The notes beneath the pieces were generated by a model, which searched no databases, was not told the DNA's origin, and saw only the letters and a program-made list of their open reading frames with translations. Source: Sutterella sp. AM11-39 (GTDB lineage: Bacteria > Pseudomonadota > Gammaproteobacteria > Burkholderiales > Burkholderiaceae_F). From it: a DNA stretch of 64,000 nucleotides. Numbering within the stretch: position 1 is the first letter of the stretch; each line of letters starts with the position of its first letter. Where the stretch lies: positions 17,086 to 81,085 of the forward strand of contig NZ_QRLV01000009.1 of the NCBI RefSeq assembly GCF_003472385.1. Direction: 5' to 3'. A program made the translations under genes and the position numbers. This document shows positions 55,450-63,952 of this stretch, in pieces.

Positions 55450-56682
55450 TTAATAGGGGTCAAATTTTGTCCACCAAAGATCGGAGTTGTAGTACCGAAG
55501 AATTTTACTTGGTAAAGGAGAAATATCCTTTTCAAGAAATTCTTTCAAGCGAGATAAAGAATCGTGCCCAATGATAAAAATCCGATCAGAATCATAAAAA
55601 GGCTCTTTTAATAAGATAATTCTGTTAGTTATTATTTTTCGGTTTAAAAATAAAGCTTCTGGAATTCTGAAGGAAAATCCTTCGCTAGGTGTAACCCTTA
55701 TTAAATCAATGACAATTTCAGCGGTAGCGGATATCTTACAATATTCTTTATATGAAAGGTAACTGTCTAGTGAATCTTTAATTGTTGATCTGAGCCATGG
55801 ATGGATATAGTTATAAATTGCATGAATCTCTTTATTAATAAGATCTAATGGTTCTGTTCGGGGAGTGTTGGTTGATTCGCTTTTTGCTCCATCAAATTTA
55901 TACAGAAAGCAACGATAGGGAGATTCACATTGCTTAATGAATTTGGGGGATATCCCATTGGGGCGGTATTTTATATTATTTTGATAGGCGTCGACTATTG
56001 AGTAGCTCTCGATAATTATACGAGGAAGATTGCTTTTAACTTTCTTGATTAGCTGTTTATCGTTGGTTTTTAATACATCGTGAAAACGAATTACTATGTT
56101 TTTTTTGGGGTTTATTTTGGAATAGGCTTTCAGAGTAATGTATGATTTTGGGTTCGTAAAAACTGTTATTCCGGTTTCTTTGTTTTGTTGTTTTGTAAAA
56201 CAAGCGAAAAGAGCAGAAGTAAATCCAATAATACAATAGATTGTTGATAAATGATCAAATGAATGAATTGGATTGAATTTCTGAAGATTTTCCCTGTAAA
56301 TGTTATAGGCGTGATTGGAGGCAGTAACAATATTGAACTTGTGTGGTTCATTATATAAAATATGGTGAAGGTTTATTATTTTTAGTTCTTCGCTAATTGT
56401 TAGGTTGAGATATCTAATTGCAATCCATTTAAATTTGTCAAGGTTGTTGCGGTTTTTGCTTCGAGGAATTGAGACGAATCTTATTTTTCGCCAGAAAATG
56501 TCATTCCATGAAATTTTTTGGAGTGAATGTATGTACTCAATTTGATTTCTAATATATTGTTGAGAAATTTTTAGTTTTTCGTCTTCATTGTCTATTGCTA
56601 AAATTTTGAAGTTTTTCGGTAATGCTAACTTCGAAAACGGTGTAAAGATTAATTTAAGTATTAATGTTAATTTAAGTAGCAT
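55450..56682 (-). CDS. putative glycosyltransferase (GT-B-like), unknown specificity
   Basis: A 410-residue AT-rich gene. The C-terminal half contains EIVIDLIRVTPSEGFSFRIP, then EALFLNRKIITNR, the pattern (Asp, then Gly-Phe/Leu-Ser-x-Arg, then EAL-x-KKIITN) seen in a group of LPS/capsule GT-B-like transferases. The N-terminus has one hydrophobic stretch (residues 2-20) but no clear signal peptide. It overlaps the upstream DUF3482 gene by 16 bases, even though that gene is of ordinary composition over most of its length; this marks an abrupt border of the transferred DNA. Confidence 0.55.
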   Translation of the reverse strand: MLLKLTLILKLIFTPFSKLALPKNFKILAIDNEDEKLKISQQYIRNQIEYIHSLQKISWNDIFWRKIRFVSIPRSKNRNNLDKFKWIAIRYLNLTISEELKIINLHHILYNEPHKFNIVTASNHAYNIYRENLQKFNPIHSFDHLSTIYCIIGFTSALFACFTKQQNKETGITVFTNPKSYITLKAYSKINPKKNIVIRFHDVLKTNDKQLIKKVKSNLPRIIIESYSIVDAYQNNIKYRPNGISPKFIKQCESPYRCFLYKFDGAKSESTNTPRTEPLDLINKEIHAIYNYIHPWLRSTIKDSLDSYLSYKEYCKISATAEIVIDLIRVTPSEGFSFRIPEALFLNRKIITNRIILLKEPFYDSDRIFIIGHDSLSRLKEFLEKDISPLPSKILRYYNSDLWWTKFDPY

Positions 56683-58109
56683 GTTGTTTTCGTGGGATTT
56701 ATTGTGTATCGAGCATAGAGTGAATCTAGGATTATTTCATTAATGTATGATTGATAATTTAATTTGTCTAGAGTTGATTTTTTTTCCAATTTCGATTTGA
56801 TGGTCTTTATTAAACAATTGGGTGGTTCGTTTTCATGCCAATTTCCGCGACCTCTTCCAAAATGGGCTACAGCTATATATAAACATATAGCTTCGAATAG
56901 AAATTTCTTTAAAGCTTCCTCAGACCATGTGATTACTGTTCCATCAATTTCTTTTTTGTGATTATATGCAACTGTTAGTCCCGCACCTCCTAAGGCTCCA
57001 GCGAGCATCCCCACCAAGGTTCCAAGCCCCATCGTAAGACCTCCCGTGGTGAGATCTGCTACTACTCCGCTGGCTATTCCGGAACTGATAGCCCCTGCTG
57101 CTACGGCTGGAGCAAGAGGAATTGCACTTGTGATTTTCCAATCAGACTGCAAGCGCTGTAGGAGTTCTTTTTTGACTCCTTTCCCTTTGAGGGAATTAAT
57201 TTCAATCAGCTTATCAGTCAGTGCGCACAATTCATCTGCAGCGCGAGAAGTAAGAGCTGTTTGAGCCGCGCAGATAGGATCATTTACCGTTTCATTCCTA
57301 AATAGACCAAGACGCTTACCTAGAAATCTGAGTTGATCCCTTATTGATGCGGACTCTGCAACTTCACGATCATTGGCAAGCTTCTCGATATAGTGAGCCA
57401 TCGCTTGGATACTTGCACTGAAGGCTGCTCGACGTTTTCTCGACCAAACTTCTCGCAATGCATCAAATGTTGCTTGAAGCTCTTCTGGGAGCGCCTTTGC
57501 GATAGCGTCAAAGAGCGCGTATTCCTGTACCCAGCATCGTGCGAATGCATCCATCGGAAGTACGGAACTCACTATTGAATATGCCGACGTAGCATGTTTC
57601 CAGCGATCTATATCCGCTTGTTCAGCTTCCGGCGGTTTTGGTTCTCCCATTTGATTGAGCAACACAATCACCGGCTTGCCGATCCACTCGAGAATTCTCA
57701 TCTCTGCACTCACGTATGGAGCAGAGTCAGGTAGCTCGGTTGCATTGACGAGGTAGAGCACAACACTTGATGTTTCTTTAACGTGTTTGAGAGCTTTCTG
57801 GTTTAACCAGAGAGATTTGTTTGCGACACGATCCCAAACCTCGGACAAAAACCAACCTACCGGATTAGCTCTCCCTTCCAGACGCTTGGCGAGAGCGACA
57901 GAATTGCCAAAACCCGGAGTATCCCAAAGAATGAGCTCACAACCTTCAGGGGTTCTAGCCAGTACGTAGTCATCTGTTGTTTCAGTGACATGGGCGCGGT
58001 CAGCAACCTCACCGATGTCTCGGCCCAGCAATGTACGCGCCAGTGTTGTCTTTCCGACATTGGTATGACTGACCAAACTCAAATGAATTCGCATCGGATC
58101 ATTGCTCAT
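56667..58109 (-). CDS. GTPase with DUF3482 domain
   Basis: A 480-residue Era/YfjP-like GTPase. G1 is SHTNVGKTTLARTLLG near residue 14, G3 DTPGF near residue 63, and G4-like LNQMGE near residue 151. The C-terminal half carries a glycine-rich hydrophobic stretch (about residues 325-390), which suggests membrane association. DUF3482 proteins nearly always sit next to a DUF2868 membrane protein, as here (11-base overlap), and the pair is of unknown function. The last 60 residues (after GRGRGNWHENEPP) are encoded by AT-rich DNA and look unlike the rest. The original C-terminus may therefore have been replaced at the recombination border. Confidence 0.85.
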   Translation of the reverse strand: MSNDPMRIHLSLVSHTNVGKTTLARTLLGRDIGEVADRAHVTETTDDYVLARTPEGCELILWDTPGFGNSVALAKRLEGRANPVGWFLSEVWDRVANKSLWLNQKALKHVKETSSVVLYLVNATELPDSAPYVSAEMRILEWIGKPVIVLLNQMGEPKPPEAEQADIDRWKHATSAYSIVSSVLPMDAFARCWVQEYALFDAIAKALPEELQATFDALREVWSRKRRAAFSASIQAMAHYIEKLANDREVAESASIRDQLRFLGKRLGLFRNETVNDPICAAQTALTSRAADELCALTDKLIEINSLKGKGVKKELLQRLQSDWKITSAIPLAPAVAAGAISSGIASGVVADLTTGGLTMGLGTLVGMLAGALGGAGLTVAYNHKKEIDGTVITWSEEALKKFLFEAICLYIAVAHFGRGRGNWHENEPPNCLIKTIKSKLEKKSTLDKLNYQSYINEIILDSLYARYTINPTKTTCYLN

Positions 58110-59655
58110 TGTTCATTTCCTTTTTGTCAGTGTCAGTCACCGAGATGTTTTGATCGGATGAAATTCGAGGAGCCGCCCAAGCTCGAATTGTCTTGATTAC
58201 TTCGAGTTGAGACTCGGAAGAGTCACGTAATACAAACAGTTTGATCTGATGCGCATTGCTCAAAGTTTCCCAAGATTCCAGTCGTTCCTTGAGGCGCGCT
58301 GGCATTGAAGTGAAGCGTTGGACAAACTCTTTCATGTCAAGGAGTGCGGCAAAGACCGCAGCCCCCTCGGACTCGTATACCTGACGCAGACGTTCAATGA
58401 CCGCTCCGTGTACTTCCTCTTCTGGAGTTTCAATGCCGTCGAACCAGACAAGAACGATCGGCTTTCGAGGGCTGGAAGGGATGGCGGGAATGGTTGCTTC
58501 TTCATCGTCAAAGTCGATAGTTTTGACAACGGAATCCTCTGCACTTCCCCAATGTTTGCAAAGGACGGAGGTTGTTTGATCTCGCAAGGGACGATTCACG
58601 GACGATGTGACAATCAATAAGTTCCCCAGCACAGCGTCCTGCGCGCATTGGACAAGGATATTTTCGAAGTAGGACGACTCAATCGAAAGCGATGTCTGCG
58701 CCTTAAACCGATTCATTCGCCAGGTATCAAAGCAGGCGAAGATCAGACGAGGGAAAATAACGACAACGCCCATCAGAATCATCATGCGAATGAGCCAGGG
58801 GGCTGCAGAAACAGGAGTTTCGAGATATGGGAGACGGTCTGCCCGCATTTGGACGATCTGAGCAAGATCCGGCATGGGTGGTAAAGGACCGACAGCGGGG
58901 ATGAGCCCGTAGGTGTAGTCAATGAAGGTCTTGACGCTTTCAGGACTTTCCGCAAGCCATGTGCTCTCCCATCCGGCCCAGTAAGAGGTTCCGAAACCGC
59001 GTACCAGGAGACTCATGACGATGCCCAAAGCAAAGAAGAGGGCTGCAAAATGTAGAGTCCGGGCCACGTTCATGCGGATAAGCGGCGCAACAAACGATGA
59101 CCATTCGCTGTAGAAGTGCGATTTGAAACCGGAACGGCGGAATGTGCCGTAGCTTGTTTTTTGAACGAATGCGTTAAGACTGCTTCGCAATGGCAACGCA
59201 AATCGATTGGTTCTGGTTCCGACCAGGCCGATTGCGCAGCAAAATAGTGCGATGTAGACAACAAGATTCCAAAGGATCACTCCCCAATAGGGAGGGGAGA
59301 GCAGATTGACAATGTGCTCTGGGCTTGCAATGCGATCCGTCAAGGCGCCTAGCACAAAGGTTAGAAGAACAAAGAGAGGTGAGAAGAATTGGGGCAGGCG
59401 AGCTTTAGTGCTGACGGTCGTGTTAACGCCGCGCTCAGAAGCCGTACGTAACACGACCTTGGCGCGCTCAGTCAAAAGCTTCACAGCATCGGCGGATTCG
59501 CCGACCGTATGGGCGGCCCGAAGGCTTGCGGCTTCGGCGTCAGCTGACGTCCACTTGATATGCGCGTCATTGGATTCCTCAACAGCTTTGGCAAGCAGAA
59601 TCAGTTTTGCCTGTTGGAGTGTTAGTCGAACCGACGTTCGTTTGCTTTTTGCCAT
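58099..59655 (-). CDS. DUF2868 membrane protein
   Basis: A 518-residue inner-membrane protein with about four hydrophobic helices (near residues 92-107, 125-148, 195-215 and 290-310). A long cytoplasmic C-terminal domain (residues 330-518) includes VLVWFDGIETPEEEVHGAV. It matches the DUF2868 family that pairs with DUF3482 GTPases. It precedes the GTPase gene with an 11-base overlap. No enzymatic motif is seen; the biological role is unknown. Confidence 0.82.
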   Translation of the reverse strand: MAKSKRTSVRLTLQQAKLILLAKAVEESNDAHIKWTSADAEAASLRAAHTVGESADAVKLLTERAKVVLRTASERGVNTTVSTKARLPQFFSPLFVLLTFVLGALTDRIASPEHIVNLLSPPYWGVILWNLVVYIALFCCAIGLVGTRTNRFALPLRSSLNAFVQKTSYGTFRRSGFKSHFYSEWSSFVAPLIRMNVARTLHFAALFFALGIVMSLLVRGFGTSYWAGWESTWLAESPESVKTFIDYTYGLIPAVGPLPPMPDLAQIVQMRADRLPYLETPVSAAPWLIRMMILMGVVVIFPRLIFACFDTWRMNRFKAQTSLSIESSYFENILVQCAQDAVLGNLLIVTSSVNRPLRDQTTSVLCKHWGSAEDSVVKTIDFDDEEATIPAIPSSPRKPIVLVWFDGIETPEEEVHGAVIERLRQVYESEGAAVFAALLDMKEFVQRFTSMPARLKERLESWETLSNAHQIKLFVLRDSSESQLEVIKTIRAWAAPRISSDQNISVTDTDKKEMNNEQ

Positions 59656-59720
59656 AGCAATGAGAAATCCTCTGATATTGGTTCAAACCCCTATTTTAGG
59701 TGAGAGTGCTTAGTTGCGCT

Positions 59721-60365
59721 CTAGATTCGAGCCATTTGCACGGCGTCAACCAGTTCTTTTGTCGCTGCATCGGGATCCTTTTGTCCGCATATAGCTGAAA
59801 CAACAGCAACCCCATCGGCTCCGGCACGAATCAAATCGCCAACAATGGGTACTTTGACGCTGCCGATGGCAACAACGGGACAGGGTTTGCGTGAGGCCAG
59901 TATTGCGAAACCATCAATGCCAAGCGCATCGCTTGCATCCGGTTTGGTGCTCGTCGAGAAAATCGGTCCGATTCCGAGGTGATCAACCAAACGAACATCG
60001 ACTGCAGAGAGTTCCTGTTCGTTGGATACAGAGAGTCCGAGTGTCTTTTCGTTGCCGATGATGGTGCGGGCATCAATAGGAGACAGGTCATCTTGGCCGA
60101 TATGGAGACCTTCAGCGTCAACGGCTAGACAGACATCAGCATGATCATTGATGATCAGGGGAACATGGAAGTCGGCGAGAACAGACTTCAGTGCACGGCC
60201 GCACTCAACCAGTGCCCTCTTTTTCCAATGCGGGGCGCGCAATTGAACGCAGGTGGCACCGTTTTGTACTGCCGCGCGCGTGGTGTCGATCATGCCTTGA
60301 GCGCCACCACATAAATCGGGGTCCAATACCAGATATACAGAAAGATCGATGGGTTGTCGCATCAA
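59721..60365 (-). CDS. thiE: thiamine-phosphate synthase
   Basis: A 214-residue TIM-barrel enzyme that joins HMP-pyrophosphate and thiazole phosphate. It has TCVQLRAPHWKKRALVECGR near residue 36 (usually QLR-K), INDHADVCLAVDAEGLHIGQ near residue 71 and a LGIGPIFSTSTKPDA segment near residue 132. The C-terminal phosphate-binding VVAIGSV and GADGVAVVSAI complete the fold. It overlaps thiM by 4 bases. With thiM it forms a thiazole salvage pair rather than a complete de novo pathway. Confidence 0.9.
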   Translation of the reverse strand: MMRQPIDLSVYLVLDPDLCGGAQGMIDTTRAAVQNGATCVQLRAPHWKKRALVECGRALKSVLADFHVPLIINDHADVCLAVDAEGLHIGQDDLSPIDARTIIGNEKTLGLSVSNEQELSAVDVRLVDHLGIGPIFSTSTKPDASDALGIDGFAILASRKPCPVVAIGSVKVPIVGDLIRAGADGVAVVSAICGQKDPDAATKELVDAVQMARI

Positions 60366-61168
60366 TAAAAATCCTTGGCTTGAAGAAGGTTTAGAGCGTC
60401 AATGTATGCCACAGCAAAACTACCCGGGCCGCGGGCTACGCCGGCAGCCTGTTGTGCGGCACGTTTGGCAAGCGCACAGGCGGAAATGACAGCTTCAAGG
60501 GGATGTTCGGTTTGAGCAACGAAGGCTGCCACCATGGCTGACAGGGAGCAGCCGGTTCCGACCACAAGCGTTGCCTTAACGGAGCCGCCAGTACACGAAA
60601 GAATTTCCTTGCCGTCGGTAGCGTAGTCGGTTTTGCCGGTGACGCAGACGATGGTGTTGTACTCACGAGCAAGTTTGACGGATGCTTCAAGAGCGGCATC
60701 ACTAGAGTCGGTACTGTCGACCCCCTTACCGCCTTTGCCCATTCCTGCAAGGGCCAAAATCTCTGAGGCGTTGCCGCGGATCACCGTCGGGTGAAGCGCC
60801 AAAAGGCCTTGGATCATTTTGTCACGCCAGGGAATGACACCGGCTGCAACCGGATCCAGTACCCAGGGAACATTGTGTCGAACGGCACTTTTGGCAGCCA
60901 GATGCATGGCTTCCAACGAATCCGGACGGGGAGTGCCGACATTGATTAGCACGGAAGAAGAAATCGCGGCAAAGTGAGCGGCTTCTTCACAGGCAATGAC
61001 CATAGCGGGCGATGCGCCCATCGCAAGCAACACATTTGCCGTGATCTCCTGCACAACATCATTGGTTATGCAGTGCACGAGCGGTGCTACTTGTTTCACA
61101 TGGAAGAGGTGTGTCGCAATGGTTTCCGGTTCTACGGCACGAACAGGAGGCAAAGTGAATTCAGACAT
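60362..61168 (-). CDS. thiM: hydroxyethylthiazole kinase
   Basis: A 268-residue ribokinase-like enzyme that phosphorylates the thiazole moiety (THZ) for ThiE. It has PLVHCITNDVVQEITANVLL near residue 30, the VPWVLDPVAAG substrate segment near residue 103, IRGNASEILALAG near residue 128 and the anion-hole motif VVGTGCSLSAMVAAF near residue 200 with its Cys. Salvage gene, coupled to thiE. It starts 31 bases downstream of the TauE/SafE gene. Confidence 0.94.
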   Translation of the reverse strand: MSEFTLPPVRAVEPETIATHLFHVKQVAPLVHCITNDVVQEITANVLLAMGASPAMVIACEEAAHFAAISSSVLINVGTPRPDSLEAMHLAAKSAVRHNVPWVLDPVAAGVIPWRDKMIQGLLALHPTVIRGNASEILALAGMGKGGKGVDSTDSSDAALEASVKLAREYNTIVCVTGKTDYATDGKEILSCTGGSVKATLVVGTGCSLSAMVAAFVAQTEHPLEAVISACALAKRAAQQAAGVARGPGSFAVAYIDALNLLQAKDFY

Positions 61169-61199
61169 ACAGCAGAAGAAAAGAGATGAAGTTGAAAAA

Positions 61200-62015
61200 T
61201 CAAAGGGAACTGATGGCGCGCGTCAGCATATAGCCGGCAAGAACCAGGAGCATGCAGGCAAAGATGCGCTTTAAGGGTTTCGTGTCGATGCTGTGAGCGA
61301 CTTTGGCGCCGAAAGGCGCCGTAAAAATGCTTGCTGCAGCCACAGACAATAAAGCTGGCAAATGAATATAGCCCAACATCATGGGAAACTGTGGGAGGCC
61401 CGGTTCACCCCAGCCTGTAATGATGTAGCCGAGCGTTCCGGCAGCTGCGATCGGAAAGCCCAAAGCGGCAGAGGTTCCTACGGCGTTATGCATTTTGACA
61501 TTGCACCACACCATGAACGGAACGGAAATGAAGCCGCCCCCGGCGCCGACCAATGCCGAGACAACTCCGATGCCGGCACCGGCGCCAAACATTCCTGCCA
61601 TTCCCGGAAGAGTTCTTTTAGGTTCCGGTTTGGAGTTGATGAACATCTTGACAGCGGAAAAGCCGACAAAACAGACGAAGACGAGAGAAATCCAGAAGGT
61701 TGGGAGAAGGCTGGAGATTTTGGCCCCGAGGAGGGCACCTGCCAAGATACCGGGTGCCACAGCTGCAACAACGTTCCAGAGCACTGCACCGCGCTTGTGA
61801 TGCGCTCGCACCGAAGAAAGCGACGTGAACATGATAGTAGCCAAAGATGTCGCGATGGCTGTATGCACGATGGCTGTATCAGGCACGTCGGCATAGACCA
61901 AAAGCATGGTCATGAAGGGCGTGAGCACCATGCCCCCGCCGATGCCGAGGAGTCCGGCCAAAAAACCGGTACAGGCGCCTAAACAAAGCAAAGCCGCAAC
62001 AATTTCCCAAGACAT
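61200..62015 (-). CDS. TauE/SafE-family membrane permease
   Basis: A 271-residue protein with about eight hydrophobic segments in two repeats. Each has the family glycine motif (GLLGIGGGMVLTPFM near residue 22 and SALVGAGGGFISVPFM near residue 150). TauE/SafE proteins export or import sulfur-containing anions and organics. It is the first gene of a probable operon with thiM-thiE, so transport of a thiazole or other sulfur compound is a reasonable guess, not shown. The start at 62015 is chosen because it opens the first helix; an upstream extension in the same frame lacks support. Confidence 0.85.
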   Translation of the reverse strand: MSWEIVAALLCLGACTGFLAGLLGIGGGMVLTPFMTMLLVYADVPDTAIVHTAIATSLATIMFTSLSSVRAHHKRGAVLWNVVAAVAPGILAGALLGAKISSLLPTFWISLVFVCFVGFSAVKMFINSKPEPKRTLPGMAGMFGAGAGIGVVSALVGAGGGFISVPFMVWCNVKMHNAVGTSAALGFPIAAAGTLGYIITGWGEPGLPQFPMMLGYIHLPALLSVAAASIFTAPFGAKVAHSIDTKPLKRIFACMLLVLAGYMLTRAISSL

Positions 62016-62770
62016 GAATACGCTTCCCGCAGAATCGTCGAATTGCGGCGTACATGATACCTGCGCCAAAGAGGGCAGAGCGAGATTGGGGCTGGAATTG
62101 ACGAAGGCGGGAAAAGGAAGACCCTGTGGTTTCCGGCTACGTTACCTGAACCGAAAGGTCAGGGTGGCCGCGGCTGGAGCGGAAAACGGAGCGGACAACG
62201 CGTGCCCGCTGCACTATCGGCTCTCGAGTTAAACGGCCTTGCACGAATGCATAGGTTAGGAACATTGGAGCCGCTGGTGAAACTTCACAGGGTAGGACAA
62301 TTATAAAACGATAATGACCTCAGGTACCCGATCAAGCGTAGTACCCATTCGTACAAAGCTTGTGGCGATCTTTAACAACCTGGAATTATGAGGTTAAGAG
62401 TTTGAGGACGGTTGGCTCGCCGAGCCAACCAGAAAAGGGCTTTGCCTTCTCCGCCTAACGGCGGATTCACCCAAAGTTTTCCCGGCCCTTAAGAATACGC
62501 TTTGCTTTTCCCGCGCAAGCATGTTTCATCGTAAGGCATACACTTGGAGTGCGCAGATAGGAGAAGTCCGACTCTGCGCGGCCCGCGAGAATGCGCGGAC
62601 AGCCTAAGTTTTAACACTTTGGCTGAGAATGTGATGACGGCGCTCGCTGTTATCGCAACGCTTTCCCCTTTGCTATCGGCGATGACGTCGTTCTTTTAGT
62701 CACACCGCTTTGCACCGGCAAGCAGCCGGCGCTTTCTTGGGGTTTCAAGGGAGTTGGTGCCGATGATGAA
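62016..62770. other. long non-coding region before the IS110 transposase
   Basis: About 750 bases without a credible gene. It contains several strong inverted repeats: GGTTGGCTCG (62410-62419) with its complement 62421-62430, GCGCAGA/TCTGCGC near 62554-62576, and CCGCG/CGCGG near 62583-62597. It also has a Gly/Pro-codon-like GC block at 62700-62760. Some of it may belong to the non-coding end of the IS110 element; the boundary cannot be placed from one copy. Confidence 0.5.
62410..62430. repeat. 21-bp palindrome, GGTTGGCTCG-C-CGAGCCAACC
   Basis: A perfect 10-bp inverted repeat with a one-base centre and no T run, in the non-coding region left of the IS110 transposase. Palindromes are common targets of IS110/IS1111 elements, so this could be part of an old target or of a dispersed repeat. 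Confidence 0.5.
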
Positions 62771-62823
62771 TTGACGCACGACCCCGCATAGGGCGTCACG
62801 CCGCATACGGCTTCATGCGTCAA
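62771..62823 (+). ncRNA. structured leader of the IS110 transposase, bridge-RNA candidate
   Basis: TTGACGCA (62771-62778) and TGCGTCAA (62816-62823) form a perfect 8-bp stem. It encloses two small hairpins, CCC/GGG (62783-62793) and GCCG/CGGC (62800-62811). The element lies 95 bases before the transposase start, in the non-coding end. IS110-group elements encode a bridge RNA in this position, which guides target and donor recognition; IS1111-group elements encode theirs at the other end. The structure is clear but the function is inferred. Confidence 0.35.
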
Positions 62824-62917
62824 GTCCGTGAAGGGTGAGGAACCTCCTGAAGACCCTCGGTCTTTTACGGCATCTAAGCGTCAAAATGTTCTAGCACAAC
62901 ATTTAAAGGAGGCCCTC

Positions 62918-63952
62918 ATGGCGAATCTTAATCAGTTTTGCGACTTCACGAAGCTCATCGGCATCGACATTGCCAAAAGCGTGTTTCAAATCTATAGCTG
63001 CGATACGCAGACCGGTGAGATCACCAACGTGCAGATCAAACGGGATAAGGTGCTGGAGAGCCTTGCCAATTGCGGCAAATGCCTTATCGGCATGGAGGCA
63101 TGCGGCAGCTCCCAATACTGGGCCCGCAAACTGCAGGAACTCGGCCATACTGTCCGGCTGATGGATCCCAAGCTCGTAAAGCCTTTTGTCCGTCACAACA
63201 AGAGTGACAAGGCTGATGCCGAGGGCGTCTACCATGCCCTGGTAAGCGGAGTCCGGGCCGTTGCTGTCAAGACGGAAACGGAACGTGACATCCAGACGCT
63301 GCTGACAATGCGAGCCTTGCTGGTCAAACAGCGCACAGCCCGCATAAACCACGTGCGCGGCTTACTAGCCGAATACGGACATGTTATGCCAAGGAACGTT
63401 AATCAATTCGATAACAAGGTTGATGAATGCATCAACAGCCTTGAGGGTGACGCTGTGCAGTTGGTGATCAACATGATGCGCGATACGGTCAAAAGTATTC
63501 GTGATGACCAAGACCGGATTAAGACGCTTCAGCGCGAAATCAGCAGGCTTGCCAATCAAACCAGAAATGCAAAGCACTTTCTGACAGTTCCGGGCGTTGG
63601 TGAAACGATCATGGCGTATATGTGTGTGCTCCTTGCTGATCCAACACAGTTTTCTTCGGCCAGGCAGTTTGCGGCTTATCTTGGCTTGGTACCAATGCAT
63701 ACGGGCAGTGGCGGCAAGACTGTCACCACAAAGATTCCCGGCCGATGTGATAAAGCTCTGAGAGCCGTGTTGGTGCAGGGAGCCCATGCAGTGGCCAGGT
63801 TGAAATGCCGGACAGACTGGGTGAAAAACATTTTGGCAAAGAAACCCAAGAAGGTGGCAATGGTTGCCATCGCCAACCGCATGGCACGCCAGTGCTGGGC
63901 GGTGGCAAGCAAGAGACAGGATTGGAGAAGGATGCCCGTGACGGCAGCATAG
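62918..63952 (+). CDS. IS110-family transposase (DEDD recombinase)
   Basis: A 344-residue transposase. The N-terminal RuvC-like DEDD domain begins LIGIDIAKSVFQIY, with the second acidic residue in GMEACGSSQYWARKL and the third and fourth in HNKSDKADAEGVYHAL. The C-terminal Tnp_IS116/IS110/IS902 domain has FLTVPGVGETIMAYMCVLLA, then GLVPMHTGSGGKT, with the candidate catalytic Ser, and ALRAVLVQGAHAVAR. The full length and intact motifs suggest it is active. The start at 62918 follows AAAGGAGG. The SGGK-type C-terminus is like IS1111-group members, which matters for where its guide RNA lies. Confidence 0.93.
   Translation: MANLNQFCDFTKLIGIDIAKSVFQIYSCDTQTGEITNVQIKRDKVLESLANCGKCLIGMEACGSSQYWARKLQELGHTVRLMDPKLVKPFVRHNKSDKADAEGVYHALVSGVRAVAVKTETERDIQTLLTMRALLVKQRTARINHVRGLLAEYGHVMPRNVNQFDNKVDECINSLEGDAVQLVINMMRDTVKSIRDDQDRIKTLQREISRLANQTRNAKHFLTVPGVGETIMAYMCVLLADPTQFSSARQFAAYLGLVPMHTGSGGKTVTTKIPGRCDKALRAVLVQGAHAVARLKCRTDWVKNILAKKPKKVAMVAIANRMARQCWAVASKRQDWRRMPVTAA

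Noticed and set aside
62090-62200. Possible TPP riboswitch upstream of the TauE-thiM-thiE operon
   Set aside because: ACCC and GGTTCAGG fragments occur on the minus strand, but the conserved CUGAGA element and the paired P2-P4 arrangement are missing.
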